The position numbers were made by a program, and so were the translations under genes. 64,000 nt of DNA from Steinernema hermaphroditum (taxonomy: Eukaryota; Nematoda; Chromadorea; Rhabditida; Steinernematidae), in the NCBI GenBank assembly GCA_030435675.1, contig CM059622.1:10106001-10170000 (forward strand), read 5' to 3'. Shown one piece after another: positions 33,701 through 45,993 of this stretch; position 1 is the first letter of the stretch, and each line of letters begins with the position of its first letter. The notes beneath the pieces are model-generated. The model was not told the origin of the DNA, did not search any database, and was given only the letters and a program-made list of their open reading frames with translations.

Positions 33701-36700
33701 AAAGGAAGGAGACCAATTCGGTAGTGAAGGGATGAGACGATCGCTTTTGTGGCGCCCATTACATCCTATTCGAAAACGCAACTTTTGTGTCCTGGACCGC
33801 CTTTACACCGTCACGATGCACTTTGTTCCGAAGGTCACAGGCTCTTGACCGGATTTGTTTAAATGTGTCAAAACTAAAGCGATTTCGAGAAACGTGCCAA
33901 TTCTGTTAAACAAACTTTAGCTCCAAAAAGAATTTGAAAAACTCTGCTTCATAAATATACATCCTGTTATTTCAGGTTCCTTCAAGTATCAGAAAAAAGG
34001 TCGAAATTTTCTGAAAAACTTAATAAACATAACAATAAAATGTTTTTTTTGAAGGATACTGTTTGGAAATTACGGTGCGATTGGAGGCGAACGGAGCCGT
34101 CATGTGCCAATTCGTTCGCGATCGTCACGAGAGTCGCCGACTGGAGGCCTTGTCGCCGTCCGTAAAAACGGACAAATAAACAGGAGAGCGAAAAGAAAAC
34201 GGCGGTGGACAAAGAAAGGACGATTTTTACAAACGTATTCAAACATTCAGAAGTGAAATACAGAGGTCCTTGTTGAGACTTGTACTCTAAATAGCGAGTG
34301 CTGGGGAAAGTGACAAGCAAACTTCGGTGGAGAAGGGGTCTATTCGCTATCTGGGGACGTCTTGTGGGATGGATTAAAAACTCTGTGAGGCAACGTTACA
34401 AAAGACTGCCTCTCAAAGTCCTTAAGTGGCATCTACGAGGTGTAATCCACTTCTAGGATGGAGTTAAACTCTAAGGAAGCGAAAGGTCCCCACCTGGCAG
34501 AGTTTGCCCAGCGCTCCCTGAGAGGCGCGTTTCTCAATGCGGAAGTCCTTCCTCGACTCGATGGGCGACGTAACCGGCGAGTCGCCGGCGGCGGAGTCCC
34601 GGCGGCTACTGTATCTGTGGAGGACGTTGGCGATGCTGTGGCCGATCTGGCGTTTGGCGCCGTTCCAGTGGGAGGAGGGCCGTCCACTGCCCACCACCAT
34701 GTTCTGGTGGAGAGAGACGCCCGAGGGCGTCAGGGGTGCGCCCCGCTCGCCGCCGCAGGGGGCCTCGTCGTCGGACATGGTGCGGTTGAGGCGCTTCGCG
34801 GAGCGCGGAGAGTTCTTCGGAGAGGGGAAGGGGAAACACCGAATGATCTAAACTGTTTTTCGGTCATTTCCGGTCACAGGAGTCGGACTCCGAGGGTGAC
34901 TCAGAGAGTTAGGTGACACACGGGAAACGGTAGTGCTGTCAAGGGTGCAAAGTTGTGCAAAGGGGATTACGGTAACTCGTGTGTGCGATTAACCTTCGCC
35001 CCTGGAAGTGACCAGTCGAGTGATCCGCCTCGGCGATTAGGGGCTAATCGTTGTAAGTGGGGGATGATCACCTCAGGCATGCGACGCGTCAGCCGCGATG
35101 ACGAGCTGTGCAGGACCGTGCAGAAACGAAAGTGAAAACAGAGATCTGGTGCTCGTGTGGTCAAAAATCGAAAAGAAACTTCGATTGGCGTGGAGAAGCT
35201 GACTCGTCGGCAGTTAACTTTACGACCTTCGGGGAGGGCTCGGGGAGCGAATCGCAGCTTTGCAGGGAAATTTATGCACTCGCTGATTGGAGGGGCGCTT
35301 CCGTGTTGTGCGGCGATAAACACCTACGATGGGAGAATTTCGAGTGTGGGGCGAGGAGTGTCCACTAGAGTGGCCTCAGTCATTGGGACAAAAACACAAA
35401 TCATCTCAACCGTCTTCGTTTGAATATGGCTGAAAAAGTGTTCTTGTTTTCATGGTTCCCTATTGCTCTCGGAGAGAAGCTAAAGTACGGTCGATTCGCA
35501 GTAGTGTAGAGGCGCATAAATCTGAGCTAAAACATACGGTACCGATTCGTTTTCAGAGGTACAGAAGCGGAGTGAGATTTCGGGAGTTAGGTCTATGTGG
35601 CCGCATCGAAGACGGTATCCACGGGGTAATTATTCAATTTTGTGCCAATACAGAGTCAGGCGTTTTAAGAAGATCGTTAAGGAGTCGTTGCAAACGTGCA
35701 AAGATGCATCAATGGGTGCAAAAACGTGCAAAAGTAAAGAGTGCTCTGAACCCAGATAAGAGATGGTCAGTTCCAGGCGTGACCGTCAGGCAAAGCCAGA
35801 GTTAGTCATATGCGGCTGTTCTGAAACCGACCTGCATGAGGCTCTCGTAGGAGTGGAGGCTGAGGCCTCCGTGGTCGAAGGCGGCGGTAGACGGCGTGGT
35901 GACCTCGGAGGTGTCGACGCTGCACGTCGACGTGATGGAGTCGCCGAAAGCGGAGTCGCCGGAGGGTCGGAGCACGAGGGAGCGGTTTTTCCAGGAGCAG
36001 AGGACGGTCGAGGCGGGCAGAGAGGGGGTCAGCGGAGTCGGCGAGAGGTCTCTGAAGATGGCTTTCAAGCAGCGGACTCGGATAGCGCCGACGGCGGCGG
36101 CGATCTGCACGCAACTTCTCCTACCGGTGGACAATCGCGAAGTCGTTTCGATAACAGAAAGGGACCTTTTGTGTTCCAAAGTGACAGTCGCCGTCACTCG
36201 ATTTGTCACAAATTGCCGAGATTCCTCCCGATTTTGCGCAAAGTTTTGCGCACTCCCTGACGCGTCACGGCGAAACTTCTCTTGAGTCAAAATGAGTCAG
36301 AACGGAGCACATCGGGTCGAGGTGCCTGTTCCCCGAATGCGCTGTCCTTTAATTGGAGAAAGGACCTTTCAGGTCCGTTTGCGGAGAGGGTACAAGTGGC
36401 GCTAAGCAGAGATCATTCGCGCCTTTCGGCCGCTTTATGGGCCTTCGATGTAAGCGAGAAGCGCCACAAAGCGTCCGCTACAAATCGTTTGCATTTATCA
36501 GTGGAGCTGTGACGTCACAACCGTCGGTCTCTCAGTGCGTTCGCGAGAATCAACACCGTCGGAGACTGTACGACGAAGCGCGAAAAGAGAGCGAACGCGG
36601 CGATAACGCAGAAGTTGTTCTTTTAAGGCGCTTAGCGGAGACGCCGAGTCGAAACATCGGAGACGACCCGAAGACGACCCGGAGGACGCCGTATTTTGAC

Positions 36701-38600
36701 TTATTTCGTCGAATTCTCGGCACCTTGCCGCCTTCGGAAGAGGAATTTTATAGTTTAGTTCGATTATTGATTTGATCATAAACAGGAGAGGGGGCTGTGG
36801 CTAGCGTGTACTCGGTGAGAAAACGTTGAGCAAGCCGCAGAAGAAGTTTCCTCAGGGCACGCGGGTCCCTTTGCCGAGCACTGGTCTCAGCTACAAGCAA
36901 CCTTTTAAGTATTGACTAAGTGGGCCTAAAAGTGTAAAAAACAAAGAGATTGCCAAAAATGAAGCATTTCCGAAAGACTGTCTAAGAGCACTCGCTCAAA
37001 AGATCCGATCCTTTTCGTTTTTTTCGTCTTTTGTGGATCAGAATTCGGTCCAGCACTGCATAAGCGCTCTTCAAATATTTGTTTTCACGCACAATTGTCT
37101 TGCAAAGGTGTCATTTGTGACGCCTCAAGGTGCTGACTGACTCACGCAATTTTTCGGAAAGTCCGATTTCCTAAAGGAAACAATTGTGATCTTGAAATCA
37201 GATAGGGAAAAGGACAGAATCCTGTCGTTGATTCTCAAATGACCCATTAAATTTAGACATCAGCTATACATGTGACTATTCATGTGAAGTTTACACACCG
37301 TTTATCAAGATTAGACCCTACAGGACGCGTTATGAGCACTTCAGGATCTGGAAGAACACCCAACATTTTTTTTGTTCCGCACATCTTCTATGTTTGGGGA
37401 CGCTGGACCACAATTTTCTTTTTGAACATCCTGCAGCGACAAATGGCGGACATTAAGCCATTTGGCGACAGTATGCATAACAGCCGCTTCGAGATGAATT
37501 TGAATGAGCCCAGATTTGGGAGAAATTCGATTTAGAAATTCGAGGAAGAAAGTTCAGCAGAAGAATGTTCCGAACGAACGGTAAACTCTGCCTGCGCTAG
37601 ACGGCAAAATTTTCGGTCGGTTCGGGTCCATTTCTATCAAGGAAACCCGATTTTAACATCGCGTTCAAGGACCCCGAATATGAGGGTGAAAAGATTTTCA
37701 GTTAAATCTCACCAAGACCTCAAGGGGGCCTTGTAGATCATACGAAGGTCAAAGACTCGGAATATTGGGGAAGTACTCTTCAACTCCCCTCCAGCTCTAA
37801 CAAAGTGAGACTCTAGAAGTTGAGCTACATGCGCGTAGAGATGAAAACGTGAAACTGGGAAGCAGCCACCTACAAAGTCTTCTCACACAAAGTAGAGATC
37901 AATTCAATTTGATTCTGTAAACCGTCAAAATAAAACGGCGACAGGAGAGGGCGCGGCAAAGGATGTTATCGCGCGTTGGAACCGTCGAAGAAAAAGTTTA
38001 TGGGGAACTCTCAAAGTAGCGTTCGCCAGGACCAAACACAAAAGCGCCGTGACAGGTTTACCACTTTTGGTTGCTGAACGCCACAGTACACCTCTCAGAA
38101 GCGGTCTTCCTCGCGCACATAATTGCAAATGGCGGCCGAAAACAAAGCGATTCGGAGTGCGCGCGAGTGATTCACGAAAACGTCGTCTTCGGAGCCCTAG
38201 GGCGATCGAAGGCGGCCGTTGAGGAAAACTCACTTTTCGATGCTGTTGTTGATGGAGAGTTGTCGCAGAGGCAGCGACGTGGGTGGTCGAGGCGGAGTCC
38301 TCTGGGGCGTTTCGATGCGGAATCGGACCTCCTCGGGGGGCGCCTCAGAATGCGTCTCTTCGGGTGGCAGAGGGGGAGCCGGAGGCGGCAGTTTGAGGCC
38401 GTCGTCCTCGGGCTTCTTGTGTTCCCTAAGGAAAGGCTGAAGAGGGATGTCGGGGAGGGGGCCTACCGTATGCTTCGGCGCTGCTTCGAGGAGCACATCT
38501 TGAGAATCCAGCAGCCAGTGGCGCGACGACGTCTTCGGGGGATCGCTGACGGCGCCTCGTCGGCCTTCGCGGCGCTTCTGCTGCTCTGGCCGTTGCCCAT
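27707..38600 (-). CDS. lfe-2: Inositol-trisphosphate 3-kinase (ITPK / LFE-2 type)
   Basis: Phosphorylates IP3 to IP4, ending calcium release. Nine phase-consistent exons: 38600-38467, 38425-38234, 36051-35832, 34847-34494, 31125-31042, 28970-28877, 28833-28235, 28190-28017, 27739-27707; 627 aa. The N-terminus MGNGQSSRSAAKADEAP fits N-myristoylation and is followed by Arg-rich and Pro-rich stretches. The catalytic domain starts near residue 350 (NWVQLSGHEG). It has MDIKIGTRTFLE (D430, K432), YQKMVAIDPEAPSEAERAEG, STASLGFRIE, SSILIIYDD and WMIDFAKS (D580), and ends NHEDGYLFGLDNLIS-ILESLDASCR. The Pro of the family PxxxDxKxG motif is Arg here and the Gly of IDFGK is Ala. The 84-nt exon at 31125 extends in frame upstream to an ATG and could also be an alternative first exon. 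N-terminal exons are less certain than the catalytic ones. Confidence 0.88.
28971..31041 (-). other. Intron of the IP3 3-kinase gene, about 2.1 kb
   Basis: Nearly fifty times longer than the usual intron here. It contains a plus-strand ORF from ATG 29984 (165 codons) with no recognisable motif. No RNA gene was recognised. Confidence 0.6.
31126..34493 (-). other. Intron of the IP3 3-kinase gene, about 3.4 kb
   Basis: Largest intron in the model. Only short frames on both strands. It may hold an internal promoter for the catalytic isoform, which the sequence alone cannot show. Confidence 0.55.
36052..38233 (-). other. Intron of the IP3 3-kinase gene, about 2.2 kb
   Basis: No supported nested gene or repeat. 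A 1-kb intron of the same gene (34848-35831) is equally empty to my reading. Confidence 0.55.
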
Positions 38601-41600
38601 GGAGTGGAGCGGTGAGTGGCCTCTGAAGAAGAGTGGGTTGGAGAAGAAGAAGGGCAACTTGAAGGGGCGATGACGCACGAGAAGACAAAGGTGAGTTGGA
38701 GGAGGGGAGGCGCGCGGGTATCAGATCAACGGGTTGACCGATGACAAAAACAAGACCTGCGCGCCTAGAGAGGCTTTTGACGTTTCCCGACGTCTTTGTC
38801 GCTGCGGGACCAACGTCCGATTATTTTTGGTTCGTTTCCCGGCTGTTGATGCCCTCTGGACGCGGTGTAAACTAACGTCAACTGTCCCTAAAAGGAGTAC
38901 CATCGATCATTCTTTCCTAGAGAACCACCCGAAGTGTTCGTTATGTGCCATAATAAAGAGTTCTTCGGATACTCTGGAAAGGTTTTGGAAAAGGCTATCC
39001 AGGTTGCCTTCAAAATACGCTTTGTATAGGCATTGCAGCTCTGGGGCTTTATTTCTCCAGATGACGCAGCACCCTCTTAAAACGAACTGAAGGATACGAA
39101 ACGAACGACACTTCGAAGTCTTTGGAACTTGAATCGGAAATAGGCTGCGTTTTTTGTCGAGAGATTCTAGGCCCACGAGATAAAGGACTGCCCAGACCAA
39201 AGAAGATCAACGTTGACAAAAAGTGGACTTCCGAAGAATGCATGGAATTCACTTTTTTTGAGGGCACTTCCGACTTTCACTCGTGACTAGACCTCGCCTG
39301 CCCGCCGGATTACAGTGAGCACGTCTAGTAGCAAACGAGCTGAAATAGCCAAGAAAACGATGATATTCAGGGTTCTTAATGAATGCGCAAGTTGGATTCG
39401 AAAAAGAGTTTTCTTGACTACAGATCTCGGGGAATCGACGCATTTTACGAGAGGAACGACAAACAGCCAAAGACGTCATCGTCCACTCTGCAAACAGTCG
39501 TTTTCCATTTTTGTGCAAAACGATTTGAGACACAAAAGTGCAAAAAGTGGCCTAGAGCGCGGAGACGACTTTCAAAAAGCCCTCAGGGGTGCACTGATTG
39601 CGGAGAGCTTCGGTGACGCGAAAAACGTTTGCCCCCGGGGAACGGACTCTGCCCGCGGACGGGTTGCGAAGAAGGAGACGCGATAGATCTAATCGAAGAC
39701 GCGACTGTTTACAGTCAACACCGCCTTTTTCTCAGTCAATTAGGGTTCAGCAAGGCGGAAGGGTCCGAATCGGTCCCGGACAGGAGAGTTTTGGGTGGAG
39801 GTACACAGTTCGAGGGGGTCGGCGCGAGAAACCCGTTCTTCGGAGGTGTCGGCACTTTCCGAAGGTCGACGTCACGTGCGCGAATTGGATCACCGGATCG
39901 ATGGAAATAACAAGAGGGGGAGATCTGTGGTGCCCCGAAGGTCGCCGTCGGAACGAATGACAGAAGGAACTGCATCTGAGCCGAGATTTACAGAGAAGAT
40001 GTTCCTGTTCCTAGGGCGGAGTAATCACAGAGGGACGGAAGAGAGATCGTTTGTAGGAGGGGATGGAAGAAGTTAATTCGGGAGTCGATTCGACAAAGGC
40101 GAATACGCGAAGACGATTCGTGTGGTGTGCACATATAAGGACCACAAAGTCGTTCAATCGTTCATCGATTCGTTCAATCACTAGGACCACAAAACGTTTC
40201 GCTGCCCCTACCGTCCACTGGCACCTCAGTAGAGTCTGCCCCTTTCCGTACGAATTCTCATTTCTGCACCCAAAGAACCCCAAATTTTGTGACTTCTCCT
40301 CAAACGACACCACAATTCGTAAAACGCGTTTTTCGGTCGCCACAAAATCGGAACGTCGTAAATCACCTCCGACTCCTCTAAAAAGCGCTCCCCATCGGTA
40401 TCGCCTCCAAAGAAGCGGCGCAATCATAAATCTGCGCCGATAAGGAGCGTCTCCCGACCCGATCTCTGCGGGACCCATTCTCAAACCACTCACGCGAATT
40501 TTCCTTCAGATCAGAGCAGAAAAGCGGCATTCGCGGCGAGACCCGGACGGGGGATGGGCATGCCTGACTGCCAGCGGGGCCAGACCAAAACAGGACGACT
40601 GTTTTTGGCGCATAATAAATCGCGGAAAACAGAATCGATTCGCCGGAATGCAGATCGGAGTCGATTGCATCGGAGGCGCCGCTGCGTGTGGGGGAGGGGG
40701 CCGCGAGGAGTCTCGCGGCGAACACGCGAGCGCGGAGCTTATCGCGAGCCGATTCCTATCGCCGAATGCGCCGCTGGAACCTTTTTTTGCGGCGAGGGAC
40801 CGTTGGAGGGGCCTACGTGCCCGAGGGGATTAGAGCCGACCTAATCAGTCAGGTGGTGTAGGGGCCTTCGAGGCCTCGGCGGGGATTGTTGCGATTTGAT
40901 AGAGGGGATACGGTATGATCAGTTAAGTTAAGAGTACGCCGCGGTGCCACGGTGCAGATTGGATCAGAGAGGACTAGAGGATAGATCAGCATGGGAGAGA
41001 AGGGGTTGGAAGGAGATCTAAGAAGAAGTGACCCTCTAAGCCTTCCGGAAAGGTTCAGAATAACGTGATCGTCGCCTTTTTTGTGTTAAGTAGTGAATCA
41101 CCGAGTGTTGTCCGCCGTGTCCAGAGAAAACAAAAAACATCGAATTCAAAATGAGGACCACTGGTGAATCACTCTTTCAAGAATCCTCTTCTGAGGGACC
41201 TAAACCTGCCGACTAGAGGTGCAGGCTTCTAACACTTTTTGCACCCGAAGGTGACTGATCAGAGATACTCTTATCTCTGCGGCCGATTCCCGAAGACAAG
41301 AAGGGGACCAACGCATCCGCTTCGCGTGGGAACGCCTCGGATGGCGCGTTATGCGTGCACGGAAGCCATTCGGTCGGTCATTTCGCGTCGGAATATTCAA
41401 ATGAATCGCCCACCTGAGGTCGTCAATTCGCCGTCGGAGTGTCGACGCGCGGATTCGGCACTACGACGAGCATCCTTGCCGCGGCTTCGGCGGATCGATC
41501 GATGCGGACTGTGCAGGCCTGCTGGCTCCGGGGGTGGTCCGTCGCCGCTGTCACTCCGCGCGGCCTCTCCAGAGGATCGTTTGATCTGCCGCGGCGCGTC

Positions 41601-42860
41601 CTCCGAAATGTAAATACAAAACAGATCATGATTGATTCACACGCCGATGACTCTTTCGCGTATTTGCGGAAAGCGGTGGGTGACGCTATTTTTGGAACGA
41701 GCGAGCACCCTAAAAGGAGGCAGAGGTCGGTACAGGGTGACCACTTCCGCCTGTCGGGGATTAGGAATTATGACGGTTCGCTTGCGGGGATTTTGACACC
41801 TAAGTGGCTGGCAGAGAGTGACGTAGGAAGCAAAGGGCCAAACAATGGGGGAAGAACTGGCTTAGAGGAGAGATCGGTACTTCCTACTGTAAACCCGGAC
41901 GGGGGACGGGTAGGAGTAGGAAGTGGCACAGTATTACACAGTAGGAACTGGCCCTGGAACACGAAGCAGATGAGATTCGATTCGACGGTGACATTCTCCA
42001 AGATGTGAGCGCTTTCTGAAATAAGGGAGAGGCACCGTTCTTGCTCTGTCTCTTGAGGAGATCCGTTTAGAAGGAACAGTGATGATTATGTGTGCTTAGG
42101 AGTGGTTCACTTGCGAAGATTATCTCCTACATAAGCAGAAAAGACTCAATCTCTAATCGCAAGCACCGTCACTGATTTCAAAAAGTGTTTCCAAGCAAGG
42201 TGGTCTTCATCGGGTAGAGTTTTCCAGTCCTATAGAATGCCGTAAGAGGTTTTTAAATGTAGAGTGATTCGCGGAATACAATCGATTCAACAGAACTTGT
42301 AGATCGCGTTGTACATATATACGCCACCCAAAAAAAGCTCCTATCCATTTTCAAAGTATCCCAAAATCTGTCGACCAGCTCTGCCATGGCATCTGAACCC
42401 AGTTTTCCGTAGAGAAATCAAAGAAACAAGACCGGATGAAGCTTCTTTGACGGTATCTTTGGCTAGAAAAGATAGGCAGCACATTTAGGGAGATTCGTTC
42501 AAAAAGGCCAAGAAGATCTGTAAGGCTCTCGAAGGCTGAAATGCAGTCCAGCTGGAACACTCCTCCGCCATGAGCTTTTAAAGTCAAAACAACTGTTTGA
42601 TGCCATACCCCAACGATCTCTCCTTCCCCTGTCCCTGTTGGTGGCCATTCGCATCTCCTGACCTCTACTAACTGCAGCGAAAAGACCTCTGCAAGTGCTG
42701 CTCTGTCCTCGCTGCATCGTGTCGGGAGCTCCCTGTACGCAGGCGCGGCGACTACGGTAGGCGGATAGTCTTGCTCACGAACGACAGCGCCCGACAATAC
42801 GATCGGCGCGTCGATTGCGCGATTTGTCCGCTTTTCCCGAGGGATCCTCTGCAGAGTCAG
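38601..42860. other. Divergent intergenic region between IP3 3-kinase and the BTB zinc-finger gene
   Basis: About 4.3 kb between two outward-facing genes, the longest gene-free space in the window. Six-frame reading shows only short or low-complexity frames. Probably regulatory and untranslated sequence; nothing specific can be assigned. Confidence 0.45.
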
Positions 42861-45325
42861 ATGCCGCTGGCGCGGACTTCGTCGAGCGACGGCTCAGCCG
42901 ACTCCCCGACGTCCTCCGGAGTCCCTGACGGGGGGTCGCCGCTCGGCTCCTTGGGGCATCCCGTCTTCGACCGTAAGTCTCCAAGTGCATCGATTAAGTG
43001 CCACCGAAGGAGTTTAGTGGGGGAGGAGTGCTTCGAGCAGATATCGAGCGGCCTCTACGTTGACGACTGCCACGGATCGCCCGAAGACGCCGCCATCTAC
43101 GAGGAGCAGGTGAGCGCCTCTCCGCAGGTCCAGGCGCACGCCGAATCCATCTTCATCTACCTGAGGGACCTTCTGGACACTGAGGTTAGTGGCATTTCGA
43201 TGCTATCAACTGTATCCACAGAATTCGTGCACCTTCTTGAAATACCACCGCCCCCCACATCGATGGAGCCAATCCGTCTTTGTAAAATAATCACTGATCT
43301 CAGATCTATCCGAACTCAGATCTAAGCACCTCTTTAAGGGTCACGGGTTCGCCGACGTGAGTCTCAACTGCTGCGGGAAGCAGCTCCTGCACGCGCACCG
43401 CGTCGTCCTCGCCGCCTTCAGCTCCAGCTTCGAGCCCCTCCTCATGGGTGTCCACAACACTTCGGTCATCTCGGTGGACGTCGACACCAAGATCACAGGT
43501 ACCCTCCCCTCCCGTGCCCCTAACGGTCCCTTCAGGTGTGTCTGAGGACGATCTGCGTGACATCGTGCAGTTCATGTACTCGGGGCGATCCTACCTGACG
43601 CGTCCCTCCCTCCCGAAGTCGGCGAGCACCCTCGGGTGCCAGTCACTCGGCCAGCTGCTCAACGCCTGCGCCTCACAGTCGACGGTCGACGCCCAGGAGA
43701 CGGTCGTCTTTGAGGACCGGGACCACGCCGTCCGGCTCCTCTACGCCCTTGACCGCTTCAAAATGGACAACGCCTTCACGGACTGCATCCTCAAGTGCCG
43801 GGTAGGTGTCCCCCTCCGGCCCCTACAGTACCCCTTCAGGGCGGATTCATCGCGCAGTGCCACCGGGTGGTGCTTTCCGCCTTCAGCAGCCACTTCGCCA
43901 CGGTGCTCGCCTCGACGGCCGACAGCGCCATGGTGACCCTGGACGTCGACTCCGAGGTCATCGGCGTCAGCGGCTCCGACCTCCGCAACATAATCGACTT
44001 CATGTACACGGGCACCGTCCGCGTCGCCCGGAAGCGCTTCCGGATCCTGCGCCAGGCGGCGGTGACCCTTGGGGTGGCGCGCCTCGTCGACGTCATCGAT
44101 GGCGAGAACGCGCACTCCTCGCCGCCGCAGCCGGCGTACCTCATCGAGTCCCAGGGCGGCGCCTTCGAGGACTTCGCCTCCAACAGCGAGAGCAGTTCTC
44201 TACCCGAGGAGGACTTCGCCTTCGACGCCTCCGGCTTCCAGGGTCCCGTCGCGAACGAGCAGGACCGCTACCTCTTCTCCAAGGTCGACGAGGCGCTCCT
44301 CGAGTACACACCGACGCCGCCTCCGGAGCGCGAACTCACCGCCTCTGACGACTACGGCGAGATCTACGAGGCGTACGTGTCAGGACCCAGAAGAGGCCGC
44401 AAGAGCGGGTCCTACGGTAACCCCCTGAAGGACTTCCAGCGGAGGGGCTTCTACAGCCAGAACCCCTCGTGTTCCGCCGGCGGACGCGTGCAGGTGTTCC
44501 AAAACGCCGCTCGCAGGAAGGACCCCGAGCCCTACGGCACTGGCTACGGTAGCCCCCGGACGGTCAGCCAGCAGGACGTCGTGGTACGCACTGACAAATC
44601 GGTAGGTTTCTGGAGAAGGAGACGGGTGAGGAGAGGTCGAATGCAGGTGGAGAAGCCCTACAAGTGCCCCTACTGCGACCATCGGACGAAGGAGAAGAGC
44701 GCCGTGGAGAAGCACATCCGCTGCATCCACACGCAGGAAGCGCCCTACAAGTGCAAGTTCTGCCACCAGGCCTTTAAGGTGCAGAGCAACCTTGTCCGTC
44801 ACATCCGCGCCCACACAGGTACGCCCATTTTGTTGGATACCGTAATCTGCAAGCTGGACGAGTCATGGAAAAAGGAAATTCCGTAAATTTTGTATATGGT
44901 AACTTCATCAATTCTGAATTTTTCTGAATTAAACACTCTTTCATGTCTCTTTCGGTCGGTTCGAAGCTAAACTTCAATCTCTAGAGACACTTTTTTGTGT
45001 GTTCTTGGGGCTCCTCATGACTCGTTTCGTTCTCATTTTTGACTTTTCATCAAAAGGCACTTTTGGCTCTATATGCTCTCCAGCAACCTCCCCTAATGGC
45101 TCGGTGACTCATCATCGCTTTGCAGGCGAAAAGCCGTATGCGTGCAAGAAGTGCGGCACGTCGTACGCGGACAAGAAGAACATGGACGCGCACGTGTTCC
45201 GCGAGCACCTGAAGCTGAAGCCGACGATCTGCCCGTCGCCCGGCTGTGCCGCCAAATTCTGGCGGAAGGACCGCTTCGTCGTACACTGCAAGCGCTTCCA
45301 CAACTTCATCCCGGTTTTAGACTAG
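42861..45325 (+). CDS. Tandem-BTB, C2H2 zinc-finger transcription factor
   Basis: Seven exons (42861-42972, 43018-43184, 43339-43498, 43536-43801, 43840-44601, 44647-44818, 45126-45325) give 612 aa in phase. BTB 1 starts near residue 94 (GHGFADVSLNCCGKQLLHAH, RVVLAAFSS, IVQFMYSG). BTB 2 starts near 220 (NAFTDCILKCRGGFIAQCHR, VVLSAFSSHF, NIIDFMYTG). A long acidic and Tyr/Gly-rich linker follows, then four C2H2 fingers: CPYCDHRTKEK..., CKFCHQAFKVQS..., CKKCGTSYADKK... and a divergent CPSPGCAAKFWRKD... finger. The 45-nt intron at 44602-44646 is in frame, so retaining it would add 15 residues. BTB domains usually dimerise and bind corepressors or CUL3. AGTCAG directly precedes the ATG. Confidence 0.93.
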
Positions 45326-45375
45326 ACTAGACTAGACTAGACCCGTAGACAGACAGAGAGACAGACAGACGTCTC
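45320..45375 (+). repeat. CTAGA and GACA microsatellite
   Basis: TAGAC repeated four times starting at the stop codon of the BTB zinc-finger gene, then imperfect GACA/GAGA repeats. The stop codon itself is part of the repeat. Confidence 0.85.
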
Positions 45376-45993
45376 CCGTCTCTCGTAATCGCTTTACCCA
45401 TTGTATCATAAATGCAATTAGGATTCTTCTCCTTCTCTCTTTCTTCTGATTTGAGGTCATGTATTGTACAGTAATCTTCCATTTTACCGTATCCACCATA
45501 CACCACTCGACGGGTTCGAATGGCCGTGCGTCGCCGCTGACGGTGCCTTGAGTCTCCGCGTGTTGCTCGATCGATGCTTCGTGACGATTTACGATTCTGT
45601 ATTTAAGTCTGCTCCTCGCTGATCGCCGCCCCTTTGCTTCGAGACCGCTCGGTCGACAGTGGGCCGGCGGATCCTTTTTGGAGATGTTTCAAGCCAATAA
45701 ATGATCTGAATCGGCGCTGACTCCGCGAGGAATCGATCGTAAGCGATTCGATGGCATATTTATGGTGTCAACGTGTGTGGCCTTTTTCGTGATACGGTAG
45801 GACGCTTATTACTGTGACTTTTCGAAAGATTCTGAGAGATTGCGAGAATTCCGTTTATTTCCGTTTGGGACCTTACCGTAATCCCCAGAATTCCCGCAAA
45901 ATGACGCGCGATGTCCGCGCTCCCTCGATGCCCACCCGCCTCGATTCTCTCCCGCGCCCTCGAGTTGATGCTTTGCAGAAGGAAGACGAGCGA
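45326..45993. other. Spacer between the BTB zinc-finger gene and FAM91A1
   Basis: Holds the BTB gene 3' UTR with AATAAA at 45696-45701 and the FAM91A1 leader. An in-frame upstream ATG at 45901 would add 31 residues to FAM91A1. Confidence 0.6.

Noticed and set aside
43741..44183. Minus-strand open frames of more than 100 codons within the BTB gene
   Set aside because: Antisense shadows of a GC-rich exon; the plus strand carries unmistakable BTB sequence.
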